NCBI GenBank assembly: GCA_029558835.1
Contig: JAKQDH010000135.1
Location: 1-64,000, forward strand
Direction: 5' to 3'
Source of the DNA: Planctomycetota bacterium
GTDB taxonomy: Bacteria; Planctomycetota; Phycisphaerae; UBA1845
DNA length: 64,000 bases
Part shown: piece after piece, positions 19,901 to 27,630 of the stretch
How the letters are laid out: every line of letters starts with the position of its first letter
Numbering within the stretch: the first letter of the stretch is position 1
Notes under the pieces: generated by a model
What the model was told of the DNA's origin: nothing
Databases searched by the model: none
Seen by the model: only the letters and a program-made list of their open reading frames with translations
Made by a program: the position numbers and the translations under genes

Positions 19901-20242
19901 CAGTTCCCGCAACGCCCGGTATTCCTGCTCGCCGAGATAGTTTTCCAGCAGCGCGGCGTGCGCGCCGGAGACGAGGGCCGCTTCGAAGGCGTCATCGTTC
20001 AGTTGCCAGGCGGAGGAGCAAGGGGCGGGTGCGGATTCGGGTCGGTTGGGGAACCTCGCCCGAGTGGGGCCGGTCACGCCTCGGGAGGGCTTTGCGGACC
20101 GAGAGGTGTGCATGGACGCGCGTGGATGCATGAGCTTCGCGGGGCGAAGAAGCCTCCACCGGCCCCTGCCCGGGCACGCCGCACACCGGTGTGCCCGGGC
20201 CGCGGTCCGGCGCGAGCCGGGCCCCATGAAGAGAATGTCCAA
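16934..20242 (-). CDS. Lipase / M17-N-like / CHAT protease fusion protein
   Basis: Up to 1,102 residues. Residues about 125-440 are an alpha/beta hydrolase of the LCAT/PGAP1 type: VLIVPGIMGSKLG, nucleophile elbow GHSMGG (Ser235), and GDGTVP with a later ESHGSLPNN. Residues about 500-690 resemble the N-terminal domain of M17 aminopeptidases (LVGMGPFDQFDYPLQQAV...VLMGVGSG). Residues about 800-1102 are a CHAT caspase-like domain with HYAGHAFF (His935) and FFNACESG (Cys979), so both proteolytic residues are present. The first 75 or so residues are Arg/Pro-rich and probably untranslated. A start near 20113 or further in is likely, and none has a good ribosome-binding site. It is cytoplasmic, with no signal peptide or membrane helix. 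It follows sigma, anti-sigma and STN genes on the same strand. CHAT proteases act as effectors in several bacterial immune systems. Confidence 0.8.
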   Translation of the reverse strand: MDILFMGPGSRRTAARAHRCAACPGRGRWRLLRPAKLMHPRASMHTSRSAKPSRGVTGPTRARFPNRPESAPAPCSSAWQLNDDAFEAALVSGAHAALLENYLGEQEYRALRELAREAQRRVARGGPRVLIVPGIMGSKLGTRYGGLDDVLWLDPVEVIAGRLPQLALHAKPSKYEPVGVILLAYLKLKLRLRWAGYDAVFYPYDWRVSLDVLGDKLARDITTEKASRVHLVGHSMGGLVIRAALGRQEQTLTEKLGRVVMLGTPNFGSFSAVQALRGVDSTVLKLAAADLRHTANELTEQVFATFPGLYQLLPAPESFTQVNLFDPRCWPSSGPRVQEAILKQVPQVRTCLAPGDERFTLIAGVDQTTIVGLAMQNGEFVYYSSRDGDGTVPRVFAELPNVPTYYIEESHGSLPNNRHVAKAVSDILATGATQRLPQTWTPSRAAVREAALVVTPFNGRRGNAIRPSELRTLLSEFAAPDAHDRDAVEVPPSPGAAAPGLPAPAEPLATGGLANVVVGRRQHRNLELRLARGSITEADARAYVLGVFRGVEPAGPAQALDRRLRGAITEITQRRMFSANVGEVFILPTARLGLSAEFVVLVGMGPFDQFDYPLQQAVAENMVRTLLRIHVEEFATVLMGVGSGLSITKSMYHLLNGFLRGLRDNDTGRRFRGITLCELDRDRYDEMRRELYLLAKAPLFDDVQVTFDEVELPPAVEVPTRRVGEVAREEAVYLIVRQEAQYKGMSTYRLALLGAAEKATVIGAEQNVSNAKLDAHLAQLDSNAFSAAKVRAFGERLAELMLPSSVQAAMQVIGDRHLIVVHDAAGSRLPWETVHVDGKAPALYGGLSRQYQAENLSVAKWLEPRQYGPTLDVLLVVNPTEDLPGAEYEGERIGKLLAAEPSVKVDVLRGAQATRAALRERFQSGRYDVVHYAGHAFFDPAARSRCGLLCNPGGENDVLTGADLAWGGSLPGVVFFNACESGRVRGRGVWRASARAGARPPALASGRGVPGPAPDLRRQLSDTVGVAEALLRGGVASYLGTYWPVGDAAAESFAGTFYKLLLQGAPLGRALREARHAVEKIRSVDWADYIHYGSPNFVLKKP

Positions 20243-20322
20243 GGCGCTCTATCAGCGGGGGGTGGGTCAGTGATACGGTGCGGTCCGGGCGGCAGCCGTG
20301 ACTCACGGCAGGGCAGGGACGT

Positions 20323-20497
20323 TCATCAGTCCCCCAGGTCCACAGGACCTGGGCCACCCGCCAGGTCCACAGCACCTGGGCCACCCGCCAGGTCCACAGC
20401 ACTTGGGCCACCCGCCAGGTCCACAGCACTTGGGCCACCCCTTACCCGCTTGGGCGACCCGGGTGGCCCACCTCCTTTGGAGGTGGGGGACGGATGA
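20323..20497. repeat. Family C element: inverted-repeat-bounded tandem array
   Basis: The left end TCATCAGTCCCCCA (20323-20336) and right end TGGGGGACGGATGA (20484-20497) are inverted repeats with one mismatch. Inside are four tandem units of 27 bp, starting at 20336, 20363, 20390 and 20417. Each reads AGGTCCACAG, then (C/G)ACYTGGG, then CCACCCGCC or a close variant. The left end and one unit recur at 2431. The element lies between the STN-domain gene and the CHAT gene. Confidence 0.85.
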
Positions 20498-20517
20498 AGC
20501 TGGCGCGCGTCAGCGTC

Positions 20518-21657
20518 TCACGGCTTGCCCGCAGGGGCGGCGGTGGCATCGATCCGCAACGTGTTGATCGCTTGGTCCCGGTCCTGGTCGCGCATGCGGA
20601 GCAGGTCTTCCGGCAGCTCTGACTTGCGGATGAGCCAGCGCCACTCGGTACCGTCGGGCAGCTTGCGCACCACCTGTGCGACATAGGGGTCGGTGCGGTT
20701 CGCATCCGTGGCGGCCGCGCCGCCCTGGGCATCGGTTGAGTTGCCGGCCGCGCCGGTGGCCGGGCGGTAGAACAGCACGCCGTCGGGATCAGTCAAGTAA
20801 CCCAAGCCGGTGGCGGCGGCGATGGCATCGAGCACTTCCTCGCCGGTGTTCTGCGTGGCGTAGAGGGAGAAACTCTGCTGGATCTGGGCGGGCAGCGACG
20901 CCACGGCCCCCGGCTCCGTCCGCACGCGCACGTTGAGTCGGCGTCCGACTTCGCGGAGCACGTCCATGAGCGGCCGGCTGCTGAGGCGGATTGAGAGGGG
21001 CTGTTGCAACTGCTGGACGATCAACTGTTCGATGGGCAGGATGATCACGCGCTCGTCGGAGAGCACCCAGGTCCAGCCGAAGCGGTCGCAAGCGCTGGAG
21101 ATGACCTCATCGGCGGGCCCGGCCCCCACGTCGCGCACGGCCTGGGCGAACTGCTGCCACGGGTCATTGACGTCCACGCGGAACTGCACCAAGCCGCGCA
21201 GGCTCTCGCGGTCCTGCTCCTTGAGGCCGGGTTGCAGCGCGGTGAGGGTCGCGAGCGTGTCGAGCTCGGTCCAGCTTACGGGTCGGCCCAGGCGCAGCAG
21301 CACGAGCTTGGGCTCCACCTGGACGACGCCCTCGGTGACGAAGAGGTCCATGCCCAGCGGCGCGAACAACTCGCGCAGGCCCTGGCGCAGGGGAATGTTG
21401 GCGATGCGGGCGGTCACGCGCGTCTGGGGGCCGTGGGGCAGCAGGGCCATCGCCTCCGCCGACATCACCAACTCCACGCCGGTCTGCTCCGCGATTTGCC
21501 GAAAGGCGTCCTCGAGGGGCACGTTGTCGAGCGTGATGGCGCGGCTGGTTTCGTCCAGCGCCTGCTCGACGAGCGTGCGGACGTCGGTCGGCTGCTTGGG
21601 CGGCGCGAGGCCGAGCGTGGCGGCGAACATGACCAAGGTCAACGTGCGTGCGATCAT
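20518..21657 (-). CDS. Secreted STN-domain (secretin/TonB N-terminal-like) protein
   Basis: 379 residues with an N-terminal signal peptide (MIARTLTLVMFAATLGLA). At least two STN-type short domains are visible. One is at about 35-110: ITLDNVPLEDAFRQIAEQTG, continuing to IPLRQGLRELFAPLG. The other is at about 235-300: IRLSSRPLMDVLREVGRRL, continuing to TGEEVLDAIAAATGLGY. No secretin pore or TonB-receptor barrel follows; the C-terminus is short and polar. In planctomycetes such proteins often accompany ECF sigma and anti-sigma pairs, exactly as here (sigma 22537-23136, anti-sigma 21739-22443). A role as extracytoplasmic sensor or scaffold is inferred. Confidence 0.75.
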   Translation of the reverse strand: MIARTLTLVMFAATLGLAPPKQPTDVRTLVEQALDETSRAITLDNVPLEDAFRQIAEQTGVELVMSAEAMALLPHGPQTRVTARIANIPLRQGLRELFAPLGMDLFVTEGVVQVEPKLVLLRLGRPVSWTELDTLATLTALQPGLKEQDRESLRGLVQFRVDVNDPWQQFAQAVRDVGAGPADEVISSACDRFGWTWVLSDERVIILPIEQLIVQQLQQPLSIRLSSRPLMDVLREVGRRLNVRVRTEPGAVASLPAQIQQSFSLYATQNTGEEVLDAIAAATGLGYLTDPDGVLFYRPATGAAGNSTDAQGGAAATDANRTDPYVAQVVRKLPDGTEWRWLIRKSELPEDLLRMRDQDRDQAINTLRIDATAAPAGKP

Positions 21658-21738
21658 GGCTGATTACCCCCGTGAAGTCCTCCACGACGACGGATGTCCG
21701 GCATCGCGGATGGTCACTTGTTTCTGAGCGGCCGCGTC

Positions 21739-22443
21739 TTACCAGGGCAGCGGGGCGTCCGCGCGGGGCACCGCCGGTGCCGGGCCGGCCCAAGCGTATG
21801 ACACCCCCCGCCGGAGGGGCGTTAGAGAATCCGCCGTGGCGGCCTCACGTGCAAAACGGACCTGACAGACCGCGGGTGACGCGGCCCCGCCGGCGAGTGC
21901 CTGCGGCCCGACTTGGACGTGGACCACCGCCCGGGGCCCGGGCGCCGGTTCCGGCACCGCTACCGGACCGACCCTGCTGATAAACGCCAGGGCGATGACG
22001 GCCGCCGCCGCCAACGGCGTTCCCAGGCGGATCACCCAGCGACGGACCATGCGTAGACGCTGTTCCTGCACGAGGCGCCGCAACACCCCGGCCGCGAACC
22101 GCGCTTCGTCAAAGGCAACCTGGGGCGCTGCCCAGCGGTGTAGAAGCTGATCGACGCGGCTGGATTCCTTCTGGACGGTCTGGTCGCCGGCCTCCGCCGC
22201 TTCGTCCGCAAGGAAAGCACGGACCTCCGCCGTGAGCGCGTCAGCGTCGACGTTCGTGTCGCATTCGCCCCAGGCGCGCACCAAGTGGTCCACGCGGCCC
22301 AGTTGCTCACCCTCCGCGCGCAGTTGCGGGGAGCGCGCCAGGGCCTCCGCGAGGCGCTGCTGCTCCTGCGGTGTCAGTTCGCCGTCGAGGCTACAACTGA
22401 GCAGGAAGAGCGGATCATTCGGGTTGTGTTGGGGCTCCTTCAT
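21739..22443 (-). CDS. Anti-sigma factor, single-pass membrane protein
   Basis: 234 residues. The N-terminal LLSCSLDGELTPQEQQRLAEAL matches the helical anti-sigma start common in planctomycetes. The zinc HxxxCxxC motif of ZAS anti-sigmas is absent. A second related segment, WAAPQVAFDEARFAAGVLRRL, precedes one membrane helix at about 137-155, and the remaining 75 residues face outward. It lies 93 bp after the sigma gene on the same strand and 81 bp ahead of the STN gene. I infer that it holds the ECF sigma at the membrane and releases it on an unknown envelope signal. Confidence 0.75.
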   Translation of the reverse strand: MKEPQHNPNDPLFLLSCSLDGELTPQEQQRLAEALARSPQLRAEGEQLGRVDHLVRAWGECDTNVDADALTAEVRAFLADEAAEAGDQTVQKESSRVDQLLHRWAAPQVAFDEARFAAGVLRRLVQEQRLRMVRRWVIRLGTPLAAAAVIALAFISRVGPVAVPEPAPGPRAVVHVQVGPQALAGGAASPAVCQVRFAREAATADSLTPLRRGVSYAWAGPAPAVPRADAPLPW

Positions 22444-22536
22444 CGTTGTACCGTTCGCGCGGTGCCGGTCATGCGCTGTTGGCTATTCCGGTGGGCAATG
22501 CCCACCCTACGCCTTTCTCTTGCCTCTTGCCTTCCG

Positions 22537-23136
22537 TTAGAGGAACTCGTGTAACAGGTCCTTGAGTTTCTGGCGCGCCTGAAACACGTTCCATTTCACC
22601 AGCTCGATGCTGCAGTCGAGGATCTGCGCCACGTCCCTCTGCGGCATGCCCTCGACGCTGAACAGGACCAGCGCGAGCCGCTGTTTCTCCGGCAGTTGTT
22701 CGAGCGCGGCGCTGATGGCCGCGTGCAACTCAGTCGGCAGCGGTCCATCGGGATCGTCATCCCGCTCCACGAACGCCTTGCGACTGCCGGACAGGCGCCA
22801 GCCCGTGGTGCCCTCCCCGAGCTGGTCGAGCGAGGCGGCCGCGCGACTCTTGCGGCAGCGGCGGAAGTTGAGCGCTTGCGTGGTAACCACCCGCATGAGC
22901 CACGGCCCGAAGCGCTCGGGATCATCGAGCTGCTCCAGGTTGTGGTAGGCTCGGACAAAGGCTTCCTGCGCGACATCGGCGGCATCCTCACTGTGACCCA
23001 GCAGGCGGTACGCCACGGAGACCACCCGCTTCTGGTAGCTGCGGACCAGTTCGGTATAGGCGGCCGCGTCGCCGCGCTGGGCACGGCAGACGAGGGCGAC
23101 CTCCCCGCTCTGGTTCGTTGCCACCGTACTGTCCAC
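22537..23136 (-). CDS. ECF-type RNA polymerase sigma factor
   Basis: 199 residues with sigma region 2 (YTELVRSYQKRVVSVAYRLL, then DAADVAQEAFVRAYHNLEQL) and region 4 (LEQLPEKQRLALVLFSVEGM, then QRDVAQILDCSIELVKWNVF). There is no region 3 or 1.1, as expected for an ECF factor. The linker between regions 2 and 4 is longer than typical. It heads a same-strand set with the anti-sigma and STN genes. A perfect palindrome lies 25 bp upstream of the start, and autoregulation there is possible but unproven. Confidence 0.92.
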   Translation of the reverse strand: MDSTVATNQSGEVALVCRAQRGDAAAYTELVRSYQKRVVSVAYRLLGHSEDAADVAQEAFVRAYHNLEQLDDPERFGPWLMRVVTTQALNFRRCRKSRAAASLDQLGEGTTGWRLSGSRKAFVERDDDPDGPLPTELHAAISAALEQLPEKQRLALVLFSVEGMPQRDVAQILDCSIELVKWNVFQARQKLKDLLHEFL

Positions 23137-23496
23137 GCCCTTCGCTCCCGGTGGTTAGACACGTGCGGTTGCCGCACGTTAGGCATCCGTTGACGCAATC
23201 GCACCGGCCCCAGCGCCCCGTAGTGTCGGCCCCCCGTGGCCGAAGTGGCATTCTCGGGGCTTCATTGACGACCGCGTCGCCTGCGGGGGGGGGCGACGCT
23301 ACTCGGCCTGCGGAGGGGCGATGCTACGAAGCCCGCTTGCGGATACCGGACCGACCCGTAGGCTTTATGGTAGTCTCCGTGGGCCCGTCGAGGTGACTGT
23401 ATCGGTCACGGGGGGCGGTGTACAGCTATCACCGTACCGTGCCTCGGGGTGGCCCGGCGACGCCGGCGGGTTCGGACGGCCGCGGGGAGCGACGAG
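23137..23496. other. Divergent gap between sigma factor and panC
   Basis: No gene is seen. It contains the palindrome at 23161-23179 and, at about 23285-23335, a short GC-rich direct repeat (GGGGCGACGCTACTCGG and GGGGCGATGCTACGAAG). Promoters for both flanking genes must lie here. I cannot identify a confident -35/-10 pair. Confidence 0.4.
23161..23179. promoter_or_regulatory. Palindrome upstream of the ECF sigma gene
   Basis: ACGTGCGG-TTG-CCGCACGT is a perfect 8-bp inverted repeat with a 3-base spacer. It begins 25 bp upstream of the sigma start at 23136. Position and symmetry suit an operator. A small hairpin in the leader RNA is the alternative. Confidence 0.35.
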
Positions 23497-24357
23497 ATGC
23501 TGACAGTCAGCGAGATTCCGCAGTGCCGGGAGGTGGTCGTTGAGGCCCAGCGGGCGGGCAATCGCGTGGGGTTGGTGCCCACGATGGGCGCGTTGCACGC
23601 GGGGCACCTGTCGCTGGTGGAGCAGGCGCGTCGGGACTGCCGGATGGTGGCCGTGAGCATCTTCGTGAACCCGACGCAGTTTGGGCCCCAGGAGGATTTC
23701 GCTGCCTATCCCCGGCCGATCGAGGCAGACCTTGCCGCCTGCCGTGCGGCCGGGGTGGACCTCGTGTTTGCACCCCCGGCGGAGACGATGTACCCGGCGG
23801 GGCACGTGACAACCGTGCGCGTCGAGCGGCTGACGAACCGGCTGTGCGGGGCCCATCGCCCCGGACACTTCGACGGAGTGGCCACGGTCGTCGCCAAGCT
23901 GTTTCAGATTCTCCCGGCGGATTCCGCGTACTTCGGGGAGAAGGACTATCAGCAACTCGTGGTGATTCGGCGGATGGCGACCGATCTGGACCTGCCGATC
24001 CGGGTCGTCGGCTGCCCGACCGTGCGCGAGCCGGACGGGCTGGCGAGGTCGAGCCGCAACGTGTACCTGAGCGCGTCGCAGCGGCAGCAGGCACTCTGCC
24101 TGAGCCGGGCGCTGTTCACCGCGGTCGAGGAGGTTGCGCACGGTCAGCGGGATGGGGCGCTGCTGATCGAACGCATGCGCAAGCTCATCGAGGCCGCCGG
24201 TGCTGGTCGCATCGACTACATCGACATCGTGGACCCGGAGACGCTGGAGCCGATGGCGGTCGTTGACCGTGCGGCGCGTGCCTGCCTGGCCGTGTGGATC
24301 GGGAAGTGTCGGCTGATTGACAACGTAGCTTTGGCCCCGCCGGCCTCGGGCCGCTAA
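23497..24357 (+). CDS. panC: Pantothenate synthetase
   Basis: 286 residues. It joins pantoate and beta-alanine using ATP, the last step of pantothenate synthesis. Motifs present are VPTMGALHAGHLSLV (HIGH-like nucleotide site), SIFVNPTQFGP, FGEKDYQQLVVI and ARSSRNVYLS. The ATG at 23497 has GGGGAGCGACGAG upstream and gives the standard N-terminus. An in-frame codon at 23449 would add an Arg-rich stretch absent from the family. panB and panD are not nearby. The C-terminal region IDYIDIVDPETLEPM is complete. Confidence 0.96.
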   Translation: MLTVSEIPQCREVVVEAQRAGNRVGLVPTMGALHAGHLSLVEQARRDCRMVAVSIFVNPTQFGPQEDFAAYPRPIEADLAACRAAGVDLVFAPPAETMYPAGHVTTVRVERLTNRLCGAHRPGHFDGVATVVAKLFQILPADSAYFGEKDYQQLVVIRRMATDLDLPIRVVGCPTVREPDGLARSSRNVYLSASQRQQALCLSRALFTAVEEVAHGQRDGALLIERMRKLIEAAGAGRIDYIDIVDPETLEPMAVVDRAARACLAVWIGKCRLIDNVALAPPASGR

Positions 24358-24666
24358 ACAGGTCCAGCCAATTGGAGAAGCCGGCGTTGGGAAGAGGGTG
24401 GCATGGCCAAGCGCAGTGCCGCCATGCTTCGCTGCCAACGAGACGTCCGCTATCGCCGCAGCATGCCGGCGCCCGCTCAGGGCGGGCTTGGGCATGCCAC
24501 CCAGGGCGGGCTTGGGCATGCCACCCGATTCGTCGTGCGGGCGCCCGTGGCTCGGGCATGGCACCCAGCCCCCTTTCCCTTGCACGTAGTTCTCTGTAGG
24601 ATGCCTGCGGTGCGAACGAGTGCGGCTTAAGCAACGACGCCGATTGGCGATGGATCGACGTGCCTG
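24358..24666. repeat. Gap with family A repeat, copy 3 (inverse)
   Basis: Positions about 24396-24536 hold a family A element in the opposite orientation to copies 1, 2, 4 and 6. It begins GGGTGGCATGGCCAAGCGCAG and ends GGGCTTGGGCATGCCACCC, and its right end is present twice in tandem. No gene is seen in the gap. Confidence 0.8.
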
Positions 24667-25899
24667 ATGTATCCGGAACTGCCGTTTTCGCTGCCGTTCG
24701 GCATCACGATCAAGACGTACGGCTTGTGCGTGATGGTGGGGTTTCTGACGGCCACCTGGTTTACCATGCGCCGGGCGCAGCGGGTGAAGTGCGATCCGGA
24801 TCTGGTGCTGAACCTGTGCTTCCTGGCGCTGATCTTCGGGATGATCGGCGCCCGGGTGTTCTTCGTCATTCACTACTGGGAGTCGCAGTTCGCGCACGTT
24901 CCCAACCGCTTGCTGGCCATCGTGGACATTCGGGAGGGCGGGCTGGAGTTTCTGGGCGCGGTGCTGGGAGGGGTGCCGGCGCTGCTGGTGTATCTGCGGC
25001 TCAAGCGAGCGTCGATGCGCGTGTATCTCGACCTGTTCGCGCCCAGTTTGATGTGGGGGCTGGCGCTGGGGCGGATCGGGTGCTTCTTCAACGGCTGCTG
25101 TTACGGCGGTCCCTGCGTGCAGACGGATGCGTCGGGGGCGTCGGTGCCGGCCTTGCCCTGGGCCATCAGTTTCCCCTACGGCAGCGCGGCCCAGTTGCGG
25201 CATTGGGAGGACCGGCTGGTGACGATCCCGGCCGAGTTGCTGGTGACGGCGGACGGGCACTCGGGGGCCTCAAGGTCGTTCCCGGTGCCGGCCGAGGCCC
25301 TCTCGATGTCCGTCGAACGCCGTGAAGGGCCGCTCCGCGCCGCGGCGAAAGCCCAGGAGGCGTTGCAGGCGGCGGTGGCGGCCGGGGCACCGGAGGAGGA
25401 GGTCCGCAAGCTGCAACAGGAGGCCGAGGTCGCCGAACGCCAACGCGACGTCCATCTCCGCAAGCACAACCTGGACCTCCTGGCGCTTGCCCAGACCTAC
25501 CCCTCGCGCGCGAACCCCGAACGCATCATTTCGGTCAGTGAGTTGGAGGACCTAGCGGCGGGGTGTGCCTCGCTGCCGGTGCATCCCACGCAGCTCTACG
25601 CGTCGGTGAATGCGTTCCTGCTGTGCTTCCTGCTGACGGCGCTGTTTTACGTACGGAAGCGGCACGGCGTCGTGTTCGGGGCAATGTTGGTTCTGTATCC
25701 GGTGGCCCGGTTCATTCTCGAGATCATCCGCACGGACAATCCGCGCGATGTTCTTGGGCTGACGGTTTCGCAGTTCATTTGCGTGTTGCTGTTTCTGATC
25801 GGCGTGGCGTATCTGGTGGTACTCTACCGGTTCCTGCCGCAGCGTTCGCCGTATGCGGTTGCCTATGTCCCGCCCGAGGAGCCGGCGCCGCGGCGCTGA
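24667..25899 (+). CDS. lgt: Prolipoprotein diacylglyceryl transferase with coiled-coil insert
   Basis: 410 residues, against roughly 270-300 for most Lgt. It transfers diacylglycerol to the lipobox cysteine of prolipoproteins in the cytoplasmic membrane. The conserved Lgt signature appears as LGRIGCFFNGCCYGG, the Cys-rich variant, and LPVHPTQLYAS marks the later conserved loop. Between them, at about residues 178-300, is an insert of about 120 residues rich in Ala, Glu and Arg (for example APEEEVRKLQQEAEVAERQR) that should form a coiled coil outside the core helices. The many lipoproteins in this window need this enzyme. Confidence 0.93.
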   Translation: MYPELPFSLPFGITIKTYGLCVMVGFLTATWFTMRRAQRVKCDPDLVLNLCFLALIFGMIGARVFFVIHYWESQFAHVPNRLLAIVDIREGGLEFLGAVLGGVPALLVYLRLKRASMRVYLDLFAPSLMWGLALGRIGCFFNGCCYGGPCVQTDASGASVPALPWAISFPYGSAAQLRHWEDRLVTIPAELLVTADGHSGASRSFPVPAEALSMSVERREGPLRAAAKAQEALQAAVAAGAPEEEVRKLQQEAEVAERQRDVHLRKHNLDLLALAQTYPSRANPERIISVSELEDLAAGCASLPVHPTQLYASVNAFLLCFLLTALFYVRKRHGVVFGAMLVLYPVARFILEIIRTDNPRDVLGLTVSQFICVLLFLIGVAYLVVLYRFLPQRSPYAVAYVPPEEPAPRR

Positions 25900-26304
25900 C
25901 CGCCCGTTGAAGCAGTACCGTCGCTCCCCCGCAGCAGACGAAGCACCACCACGAAAACGGGAAACCAGGTGCCCTGCCCATGCCCGCCCCCAGTGCAGAG
26001 GGTGGCATGCCCAAGCCCGCCCTAAGCGGACGCCGGCATGCACTTCCGCAAGGAGCGACGACGTACACACTTCTCCGGCATGGCGGCGCTGCGCTTGGCC
26101 ATGCCACCCGCTGGGGTTTCTTGCCGCGCGGTTGCTATCGGACGTAGGGCCGGCGCACGACATTCGAGCGTCCACAGACGCGGCCGACACCACTCTGCCC
26201 GCGGGCCGGTCGATAACCCCTGTGGCCTATCCAGAGGTTGAAGTAGAGCACGCGGGCCACGAAGCCGGCCGCCTGCGTCTCTGACCCGTTCGGGAGAACT
26301 GCGC
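25900..26304. repeat. Gap with family A repeat, copy 4
   Basis: Positions about 26000-26109 form a family A element (GGGTGGCATGCCCAAGC...GCGCTTGGCCATGCCACCC). It is preceded at about 25960 by the GGGAAACCAGG motif that accompanies other copies. No gene is seen. Confidence 0.8.
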
Positions 26305-27357
26305 GTGGGAGTCTGGGATTGGCTCGTCGGTACTTTGGGTCGCCAGTGTGCGGAAGGGGTCCGCGCGGGAGACCCCGCGCAGGTGGCCGCGTCCGGTGGC
26401 GCGGTCGCGACCCTGGATCCCGTCGTCAAGGAGGAACCCCCGGCCGAGGTCTGGTGGGCACCCCCCGCGGACGCCTGCACTGATTTCCCGCCGCTCGTTC
26501 ACCCCGAGCTGACCACCGAGGGGCGGGCCTTGCAGAACGCCCTGGTATCCCACTTTGATGGGCACAACCTGAGCATCCCCGCGCTGCCGCAAGTGCCGGA
26601 GCGCGTGCTGCGCCGCCTGCGCAGCTCGGACTGCGATTTCGGCAAGGTCGCCAACGATATCGCCACCGACCAGGTGATCGCCGGCGCGGTGATCCGCATG
26701 GTCAACTCGCCTCTGTACGGCGGGGCGAAGAAGATCACCTCGTTGCGTGCGGCCGTCACCCGCCTGGGTGCCAACGCGCTGCGGACGCTGATGATGTATC
26801 ACTCGCTGCAGGCCGCCCATTTCGACAGCCGGGGCAAGGAACGCGACCTGGCGCAGATGTTGTGGCGTCGCGCGCTGGCGGGGGCGGCCGTCATGCAGCG
26901 GCTGTCGGAGCTCACCGGCGCCGATCCCGAGGAGGCATTTCTGCTCGGGTTGCTGCACGACATCGGTAACGTCGTCGTGTTGCGTGAGACCCAGCATCAG
27001 CGTGAGATCATGCGTTTCCGGGTGGACCTGGAGACCTTCGAGTACCTCTGCCAGCAATGCCATCAGGAGTTCGGCGAGTTGATCGCGACCGCGTGGGAAC
27101 TGCCGCCGCGGCTGCGCTCCCTCATCAGTGACCACCATTGCCCCCCCGCCGCTGACGATCCCCACCGCCGCGAACGGCTGCAACTGCAACTTGCCGACAT
27201 GATCACGGTCGTGCTCGGCTACGCTCCCCGCGTGGCCTATGACCTGCTGGGCTCCCGCCCGGCCCTGGAACTGGGGCTGGTCCGCGGTCCGCAGGTGGAC
27301 GCCCTGCTGGCCAAGCTGCCAGGTGACGTCGACGACATCGTGCAGGGTGGTCGCTGA
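26305..27357 (+). CDS. HDOD-domain protein
   Basis: 350 residues. The HDOD domain occupies about 90-290: IPALPQVPERVLRRL, MVNSPLYGG and FLLGLLHDIGNVVVL are typical. HDOD proteins relate to HD phosphohydrolases and act in signalling and regulation. Here an HD-like pair is retained (LLHDIGN), so weak hydrolase activity cannot be excluded. The first 85 residues are variable. The start is GTG 26305 (MGVWDWLVG), preceded by CGGGAG. No sensor domain, signal peptide or membrane helix is visible, so it is cytoplasmic. Confidence 0.85.
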   Translation: MGVWDWLVGTLGRQCAEGVRAGDPAQVAASGGAVATLDPVVKEEPPAEVWWAPPADACTDFPPLVHPELTTEGRALQNALVSHFDGHNLSIPALPQVPERVLRRLRSSDCDFGKVANDIATDQVIAGAVIRMVNSPLYGGAKKITSLRAAVTRLGANALRTLMMYHSLQAAHFDSRGKERDLAQMLWRRALAGAAVMQRLSELTGADPEEAFLLGLLHDIGNVVVLRETQHQREIMRFRVDLETFEYLCQQCHQEFGELIATAWELPPRLRSLISDHHCPPAADDPHRRERLQLQLADMITVVLGYAPRVAYDLLGSRPALELGLVRGPQVDALLAKLPGDVDDIVQGGR

Positions 27358-27472
27358 CTCGCTCGCATGTCGTGCAACAAACATTCTCCCGTCCTGACTT
27401 GACTTAGAGCGAGTGAGTGTGCCGTTCTGTTCGGACCGCCGCGGCACGCTGGAGCTGCGGCAACGCAGCGGC

Positions 27473-27502
27473 TTGCTCTACCCCACGGACTTGCGATATA
27501 CT
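27473..27502 (+). promoter_or_regulatory. Sigma-70-like promoter for the M28 peptidase gene
   Basis: The -35 box TTGCTC (27473-27478) and -10 box TATACT (27497-27502) are separated by 18 bp and lie about 130 bp upstream of the GTG start at 27631. The same TATACT -10 recurs at 46459, 38394 and 60175. Confidence 0.45.
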
Positions 27503-27630
27503 GCGTTTTGGGACCGACGGGGCGGACGTACTGCCCGCTTCCGCCCAGCGGCCGCATGGGGGACTTGGGGAGCGAGAGCGCTAATCCCAGACGAACGCGG
27601 TTCGACCGACCGGCGAAGGAGGATTCCGAA

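Noticed and set aside
20114-20242. First 43 codons of the CHAT fusion frame
   Set aside because: Arg/Pro/Cys-rich with no ribosome-binding site; probably untranslated, although the exact start cannot be fixed.
20336-20442. 27-bp tandem array as a CRISPR array
   Set aside because: The units are contiguous without unique spacers, so it is a simple tandem repeat.
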